Source of the DNA: Chionis minor
Lineage: Eukaryota; Chordata; Aves; Charadriiformes; Chionididae
DNA: 64,000 bases
Direction: 5' to 3'
Assembly (NCBI GenBank): GCA_013398295.1
Contig: VZSF01001078.1
Location: 241,422 to 305,421 of the forward strand
Made by a program: the position numbers and the translations under genes. The notes below the pieces were generated by a model, which worked only from the letters and a program-made list of their open reading frames with translations, searched no databases and had not been told where the DNA came from. Shown here one piece after another: positions 56,501 to 64,000 of this stretch. The stretch's first letter is position 1. The number at the start of each line of letters is the position of its first letter.

Positions 56501-59500
56501 TCCTCCGGACATGGCTCGGGGAAAGCTGGTCCCAAAGAGCTGAGATCTCTCCTCAAAACACTCAGGCCTGCCCGGACCTGATGACGGGGGTGGTCAGAGG
56601 CTTTTTCTGCTTCTTCCACGAGCTGTCCCACCCTGCCTCCCCCGTGGTCCGCCCCCAGTGAGAGATATTTCTCTCTGAATGTTCAAGACGAGAGTTCATA
56701 TTTAATGGGAAGCGTCTTCATCGTGTGAAACATCCCTGGGCTTGAGTGGTGCAGAAATCTTTGACAAAATATATGAACTGTGTTTAGTTCCTTGAATATA
56801 CCAGTCTTGCCAGAAACATAACAATTTTGATAAAGCTCTTATTTGGAGAAATTTCTCAGCTGCCTCTTTGCTCCCCAAAGAGAAGAGTTAATAAACCAGA
56901 TAAACAGAAGACTGGCATCCCAAACAGGCGCTCTCCTTTGCTGTGAGAGGGTAGTTTCTCTCAATCTCTCCTATTAGCATTACTCCACTTTCAGAAATCA
57001 TCCAGCAGTAATTTTTTTTTCAGGAACTTGAATCAGAAAGCGCAATCAAGGAATCAGTCACAAAACAAGGGGGAAAAGATCTGCAGGTTTTGTCCTAGGG
57101 TAGGACAGTCAAATTCCACTTTTCTCCCTTTCTCGGGCACGCGTCGGTGGTGACAGTGGAGCTTTTCCTGGCGGCCAAGGATGAGAAGCGTCACGAAAAC
57201 AGCCGCTCTGTCTCCTGCCTTGCCTCGGCAACAAGCCAAGACCAAGCTACTATTTTTTTTTTGTCCCTCTGTCTGTCACTTCCCGGGTGCTTTGCCTTCA
57301 CATTAACTAGTCAATGGCCTGGCCCGGTCTTGGCCGGGTTTGTCTCCCCTCCCTGCATCGTGTTTGGGATGGGAGCCCCCGCCGAGGCATCGTGGTCCAC
57401 TGAGAGCTTGCAGAAGTGACCCTGAGATCTTCCTGACCTTTTGCTGCATTTGCTCATTTCCTTCCCGGCTCTCTTTCTATTGCTTTTCAAATTAAGGTGC
57501 GCAGGAAACCAGAGCAGTTTCTGATCTCTCCTCCACCTAAAAAATTAGAACATCAAAACCAGTTTTACCAGCAATAAACGAAGCTACTTTGAAAAGTGAG
57601 GCAAAGGGATCTATCTGGAGTCAGTAAGACATTGTTAGGATCTCTTTGATCGGGAGCCTTAAATGAAAATTATCAAATGGCGCTTTAAAACATACACCCT
57701 TTTGTTTGATTAGCCTGCTGCAGATAACCTTTATTAAACCTGATCTAAAATTACAGCCATGCACTGGTGGTTCTTTGATGCCTTGGCTGTTTCATTTCCT
57801 GTTTATACTATGATACACGTTGCACTAGGAGATAAAGCACTTCTGAAGGATATTAAGACATGAAAGTCCCTTGGCTATTTGCTGGCACTGTTTTGATGTT
57901 TTCTTGCTCTCTAGAAATTAGCATATCCTTTTCAAAGACTGCCTCTGATGAGAGTAATCCTTTGCCATGATGTATTTGCTAAAAGTCATAAATGATAGTA
58001 TATTGTGTAAAGAAATGACACATAAAAGGGACGATGCTAGATTATTGATAATGAGGCAACTTGTGCAACTCTGCTTTTGGCTTTTATAAAACACATTTTT
58101 GACACCATAAATACATTGAGCTTATATTAATGAGGATTTAATACTTCTGAGATTTTAGAAACTTGCTTAGAACAACTTTTCAAAAGAAGGTTTTTTTGGG
58201 AAGTTTAATGTTTTCACTAATTTTGATAAGATAGTCTGTTAAGCACGTTTTGCTGCCTTCATAATGAGGAATGATGGAAAGGTATTTAACAGGGCTTTGC
58301 CAGAATTAGCTATGCTGGAATACTTATTTTATTAATTTGTATAGTGTCTATTGCCATAGAAAAAAGGTGGCTTAATTACAGAAATTTGAAACAAAATGTT
58401 ACCTTTCAGAAAAAAAGAACTCTGACACACATAAAAGCAAAACATAAGGATCTGATATCTGAAGGTGTAAATAAGTATTATTGAAGCTTTGAAGTGACAT
58501 TGATTTACATCACCAAAAGATCTGTCTCCTGTTGTCACTACAAATGACCTGAGTGTTTTCACAGAAGAGAAAACCATGCCTGGATGACCTAGAAAATAAG
58601 GACCAGGGTGTTGGGATGATAGCGGGATGAGGAAGAGTAGCAAGGGCTTGGGGATCTTCACCAGTCTCTTTTCAAAGGGACTTTTCAAAGTGCTTTGGAT
58701 GTCACGGTCTAAGTTAGACTGTAAAATTCTGCATCAAAATCTGCATCAAAATCATCATAGTATTTGTGGAGCTTCATTTGCACAAACACCCTTCCATCAC
58801 TCTCACTAGCCGGGCGCGTGGTAGCACAAGAAGATCTGGACTCTGAAGGAGGTGACGTGGGGCAGGTACGGTGCCATCAATAAAGACCTACACTTTCCAT
58901 AAAGTGCTTTCCGTAGGCAGACGCAGAGAGTTGAATTTTGTGTTTTTCAAACTGGGTGACCCGAGTTACATACCTGAGGCTGTGGGTAACACACCTGAGG
59001 ATGAAGATTTTGGTACCTAGATTAGTAAACAGACTTTGCAGTGACTCTGAATACCTGAACTCCCCCTTCTGAAAATCCAGTCCCTTATCCATATGCTTTT
59101 ATGTGGAGCTGAGCCCTCACCTTAGATACCCCAGGTTGATAAACCTGCCCTCAGGAACCAAAGATCTCATCTGATACCCACTGGAATCAATGGAACAATT
59201 GACTGTGGGTGGCTGCTCCAAGGAGCCCTGAAGGGAATAAAGGTCAGAGCCAGCCCTGCAATCGGAGGTACGGCTCTGCTGCCACCAGTACCTTTCCAGT
59301 AGGTGCTAGCACAGCCCAATAAGAGTTGCAACCATGCTAATCAGCATGGGGCACTATTCTTCATCTCTGCATCTCACTAGCTTGGGGCAGGAGCTGGAGT
59401 TTCATTAGCTCAGGTAGACTGCAGCGGGAGATGAGAGGAAGGGAGGAAGGAGCAACTGGAAAGGCAGAGACAAATTATACCTCCAGTGATGAAAGCCACC

Positions 59501-62500
59501 TTGAGTGCAGTGAGGCTAAGACATTGCCAAGATGATTTCCAGTTAAGCATGTATTAAGCAACTCTCTCTCCTTCCTTCCAGCGAGGCCTCCAGTGGAATT
59601 GCCTTCTCCTACAATTTACTGGATTGAAAGTGCGTAGAGTGACAAAATTACTTTTTTAACGGCTGCAAAAAAAAAAAACACCCAAAACCACAAACGGTTG
59701 ACAATTCAAGAGAAAAAGACTTTTAAAAAATTGATAGTGTTTTTTCTGTATCCTTGTCAGAAAGTCTTTCAACTTCCCTCTTGGAAAGCAAAGACATGAA
59801 AAAGGTGCTGGGAAAAGGATTTCTGCATGGGCACCTGCTGTTATTACTGCAAGCAGTGACAGGGAGCAAAGGCATTCAGGATTAGTCCCTAAAAAATGGT
59901 GATTATCAAGACTTCTTTCTGCAGGACCTTTGCTTACTGGCCTACATGCCACCCGGTAAACAGGATTTGCACAGCTCCAGCCAGCCGCTGGAGAACATAT
60001 CCCATTCCAGTGCTTTACCATATGCCATACAGCATTCATGGCACTGGGCATGACTCGTAAGATCAGCTCACGCCTGTATAAGGTTTTTCTGCAAATTTGG
60101 CATGATTTGAATAAAAGTAATACATGCAAGGCTCACTCTGAACTCTTACGCTAACCAAAATAAAAAGGGCTGATGAAAGGCAATGAGCGGAAATCATGCG
60201 ACATCCTCAAAGCCGAAGGACTTGGTCTCTCTTGGAGGTCCTGCCGTTGTCCCCTGACCCACCCACAGGTCTCCGTGGGTCCAAGCCAGAGGACCCAGGC
60301 GCTGCTCTGGAATCCATCCCTGCCCAGCTCAGCCAGCCCAAAAGGCAGCTGTGAGCGAAGCCGGACACTCCCTGCAATAACGGCTCCTTCCAAGCGCCTC
60401 CAGCCCCGCCAGCACGTGAGAGGCGGCCAAGTGCTCTTGCCTGCCAGGATGTCACAAGACTGGTGAGTCACGGGACAATCACAAAGTGTTCTTCTCATAA
60501 TGGAGCTTAATAACAGCCAGTGTCAAGGTAAAAGCACCTGTAAATGAGACGGTACATCGCTTTACAGCCTTGCAATAACACTGCTGGGCAACTCGAGCTC
60601 GCAGGTCTCTGCACTCACTTCATCCGTGTTGGGTCTTGTCCTTTGGAGCAGCTTTGGGGCCGACCACAAGGACTGGTCATTTGTAGGACAGTGCTGCCCA
60701 GGCTCTGATATCCAGGCAGATAACGTGCTCCCTCTTCTCCTTGAAATGCCGGCTGCGAGCCCCGTGCGCAGCAGCAAAGGTTGCCAGGGAGGAAACACAG
60801 CTTTTCTGCCCAGACCATCAGCCGCAGGTACCGCCGTACCCCGGGCTGCTGCAGAGCCGTGTGTCCACAGGACCCGTCCGGCGCAGCGGTGACTCATCCG
60901 AATTTCATAGTCCACATGGGGATAAGCTACGGGCTGGACCACAGCTGGCAGCTCTGAACCGAGACTCTTCAGTGCCGATGGCCACGCAAGGAGGAGACCT
61001 CAGTGCCCCCCAGCACGCTGTGTTTGGTGGGGTAAGGAAGAGGATGCAGCTTGTGCTGCAGTCAGTGGTGGCCCCCTCTCAGCCTGCCAGCCTTTAAGCT
61101 GCGTGGTAACTCCAAAATATCACATCCCCCTTTCCACCTGTGGCCTCAGAGACCATGGGTTTTCCTGGGTCTCCAGCACTTCTGTACCTGTTCTCCCAGG
61201 CTGCTGCTTTCACTCCAGACCCCGCGCGGGGTGTCCCCTGCCCAGCTGCACTTCTACACAGCATAACTCCTCCTTCCTTCCAGCAGCAAATCCCTCTGTC
61301 CTCCCCATCTTACCACTTTACAACTTCAGGGAAATTCCCCTTTTCTTTCCTGACATACAAGTAACTCACCCAAATTTTACCTGCCACTTTTACCGCCACC
61401 CTGCCAGCCAGGCAGTAGGTCCATAAACAGCAAGGCGACCTCCCCAAATAATACTGTCTCTAAAAAAGCCCATTCACGTGCCTGGTGGAGGACATCTGCT
61501 CACTTGCAGATTTTCCTGCCCATTTGCTGCAGCTGAGGATGCCCCTCGCTCCCCCCTGGCATGCTCAAAGCATCCAGACACTGTCCATGAGATTTGGTCC
61601 CAAAGTTGACTTTACCCTTTGGAGTTCCTCCAAACACACACCCTACATGCACCCTCTCCCTTTGTTTGTCTCCCGAGCATCGTCACCATGCGATAATGAT
61701 CTCAGAGGTGCTAAGCTGATAATCATCTACCTCAGCTACTCCGCACACTTTGTCAGGCACGTTCATAATGAAAACATAAAGTGTAAAGATATCCCCTTCC
61801 CAAGGTAATGGAAAACCTGAGTGGAGATTGACGTTAGAAACAAGATCAGCGGACGGAGAAGCCAAGTAAAAAGGAGTAACATCTGGTTCCATTTTTCTTT
61901 GTGAAATTATCTCACACTGACCAAGCAGTACCTTCTCTGAAGTACATAAACGTTGAAGACACACACACATGGTTGTTATCAAATGGTATTGTGCAAAATT
62001 AAATTGGCTACTTTATGGTGAAATGGAGAAGGAAAGCAGGCATTTCAAACACATGCGTGTCTCTCAGCAAGGTCTGGAAGCCATCACGATGCAAGGATGG
62101 CTACTTTAAAATATCTACAAATACTTAGGGCCATTCTGCGAGATGAATAAGCTGGGGCTGAATTTAATAAAGTTATCAAGGCCATAATAATACAGGGGCC
62201 AGAGCCTGAAACTAATAAGCAGTTTGGTGAGCATGAGATAGTTCATATGTGCAAAGCATTCCTCCAGTGCTGACTTGCAAAGGTAAAACACCATGCCAAA
62301 TTCCTCTAACTTCACCAAGATGTGCTGAACGTCTGCCCTTTGGCCGGGCTTAGCCAGCTGGACTGGAGGGGACATTCAGCACATTTTTGTCCAAGGGGGA
62401 GTCACAAGCTTGGCATGTCCTTCACCTATAGCTGGTGGGTCGCCTACAGCAGGCACGTGTTTGTCCTTAGCACGTATGCTCTCCATGCCAGTCGGTAGCA

Positions 62501-64000
62501 CGTTTGCGGTTTAAGAAGAGAATCAAAAAAATCTTCACCAGAAACAATCTGTTATGTCAAATTTTTATCTAACGTTTTTCATCAGTAACTTTGGAGCAGG
62601 TTCCTCGAGGCTCCAGCCCCGCTGCCCATCCCCAGCCAGAGCCGTGGGACCTCGCTGGTCCTTGGAGCTGGGCAGGACAGGGAACACCATGCCAGTGGCT
62701 GAACGTGGGTGTGGAGGAACATTCTCCTTTGTGTTCTCAAAAAACCAAAATTTTCCATTTGTGGAAAATTCCACATCTCTAATTTTTTATTTTTTTTCCT
62801 AATTTGGAGGAATATTTTAGATATGAGAAATTTTCTCTGGACTGGAAATTCCCGTTACCGCACATGTTGAGAGGAAAGTGTTCAGTTTTTCCATCAGACC
62901 AGTGGCAGAGCAGGAAAGAGGGCTTGGTTTTCCTGAATTCCACTCCAGAGCTCTGTTCATCAAGCCACACAGCTTCTACAAGACTTTTGTTTGGATAAAC
63001 CTACCTTTCCCACAGAGCTGCAAACCTGGGCAAAGTAACAACCCTACTTATTTTATTATTATTTTTTTAATTTCGGATTCAGAAGCAGAGATCCAAGAGC
63101 AGTGTCGGGGCTGGCTTCGGGTAATGCAATTCTCATTCCTTTGAAAATTCTCGTTCTGCCGGTTGGGAGTTTTGTTCAGCATTTCCCTTTCCAGTTGGTA
63201 TTGTGGGGCCGAACTTTCTCAAGATGTTGACTGTGCGGAAAGAAGAAAAAAGAAGGGCGGATTTCATCTAGCTTGGATTTACCCGGGGAGTGATTTTATT
63301 CCAGAGATCCTAATCTGAAACCGCTTTTTCCCGTTCCCCCCTATAGTAGTTTACAATCTCTGACGTACGCAGGGATGGACCGTGAATCTGTTAGCACCGA
63401 AGGGGCTGGCCAAGTACTCGGGGGAGAGAGGGATTGGCATTTTGGTTCACCATATCAAGAATCAAGTTTATTACAGCCATGGCTATGCCTCAGCACTGCG
63501 CTGGGCGTTGCACTCTACCCTGAAAACCCATTTATGTAAAAACCAGTTAGGCGGAATTTACTGATATATCACTAATTTTGCCAGGGTAGGGGAGTCTAGC
63601 TGAGCTTCCGGACATTTGCTGGGGCTGGTTCTGTTGGAATGAACTTTAAAACTCTCCACTACAACTCCATGAAAAGGTAGGAGAGGCGGCTGCAGACACG
63701 TCCTTCGAAGGGAATGATTACTGAGAAGACTTTCAAATTGCCTTGGGAAACATAACTCTGAGCCCCAAGTTTCAATGGAAATGCAGTAAAGAAAACCTCA
63801 AAAAGCAAACTACAGGCTCCTCTCCCAGATTTCCTTTTCCTTTCATGGAGCAAATTAGAGAACACAAACTTAGTGGAATTGCAAGCATCTAAGAATAGCT
63901 TTGATTTTCCTAAACATTTACAATTCTGTTTTATGTACATCGTCAGAAAAAGAGCAAGGAAATACAAAATGTAAATCTTTAAATGAACCTGAATACCAAG
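44551..64000. other. Long intergenic stretch without recognisable genes
   Basis: I recognise no exon, RNA gene, LINE or LTR. Content is mostly AT-rich unique sequence with short homopolymers and a 12-base tandem repeat (58729-58752). The block about 57640-58360 is AT-rich, repeat-free and dense in TAAT/ATTA-type cores, so it is a candidate conserved regulatory block. ORFs up to about 160 codons show no known family. The stretch fits the gene desert expected between AXIN2 and its downstream neighbour. Confidence 0.6.
58729..58752 (+). repeat. Two-unit 12-base tandem repeat
   Basis: CTGCATCAAAAT occurs twice in succession, followed by a partial CATCAT. It is a short local duplication. Confidence 0.85.

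Noticed and set aside
59398..59415. TTAGCTCAGGTAGA, similar to a tRNA box A
   Set aside because: No matching box B, cloverleaf or SINE body follows, so it is neither a tRNA gene nor a recognisable tRNA-derived SINE.
19224..64000. Exons of RGS9, the expected downstream neighbour
   Set aside because: I looked on the minus strand for the RGS domain and other known RGS9 segments and found none. The gene probably lies beyond the window.
1..64000. CRISPR arrays, bacterial operons, phage or defence systems
   Set aside because: The window is plainly vertebrate nuclear DNA with introns, LINE remnants and a 3' UTR. No prokaryotic gene organisation or regularly spaced repeats are present.

Overview
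The window looks like a piece of a draft-assembled bird chromosome. Two points suggest this: LINE copies ending in the ATTCTATG octamers typical of avian CR1, and a vertebrate gene with short introns. The only gene I can support is the 3' part of AXIN2 (axin-2/conductin), a scaffold of the beta-catenin destruction complex and a feedback inhibitor of Wnt signalling. Nine coding exons lie on the + strand between 1588 and 17560. They join without a frameshift, every junction has AG/GT splice sites, and the exons cover the GSK3-binding segment, the beta-catenin-binding segment and the C-terminal DIX domain through the stop codon. The N-terminal exon (tankyrase-binding and RGS regions) is not in the window.

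Layout: 1-1587 is intron upstream of the first visible exon, with a CR1 fragment and a palindromic pair of TCF/LEF motifs. 1588-17560 holds the AXIN2 exons. 17561 to about 19223 is the 3' UTR, ending at an ATTAAA poly(A) signal. From about 19224 to 64000 I see no coding exon, RNA gene or intact mobile element. That stretch holds two CR1-type LINE remnants, simple repeats, GC-rich patches, one good CpG island near 43.9-44.5 kb, and several near-optimal TCF/LEF motifs. In mammals the neighbour beyond AXIN2's 3' end is RGS9, convergent and far away, so a gene desert here fits; none of the RGS9 exons I would recognise are present.

Assembly: ten isolated N bases mark unresolved joins, and there is one 286-base gap (22500-22785). 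Two places contain false duplications at these joins. One is a 249-bp copy inside an AXIN2 intron (8717-8965 and 8967-9215). The other is a pair of interleaved overlaps in 22-25.7 kb, showing that contigs there are in the wrong order or chimeric.

I did not find a novel biological system. The points most worth a second look are the contig mis-order, the orphan CpG island, an AXIN2 intron that is in frame and free of stops, a NAGNAG acceptor, and the TCF/LEF motifs around this Wnt-target gene.
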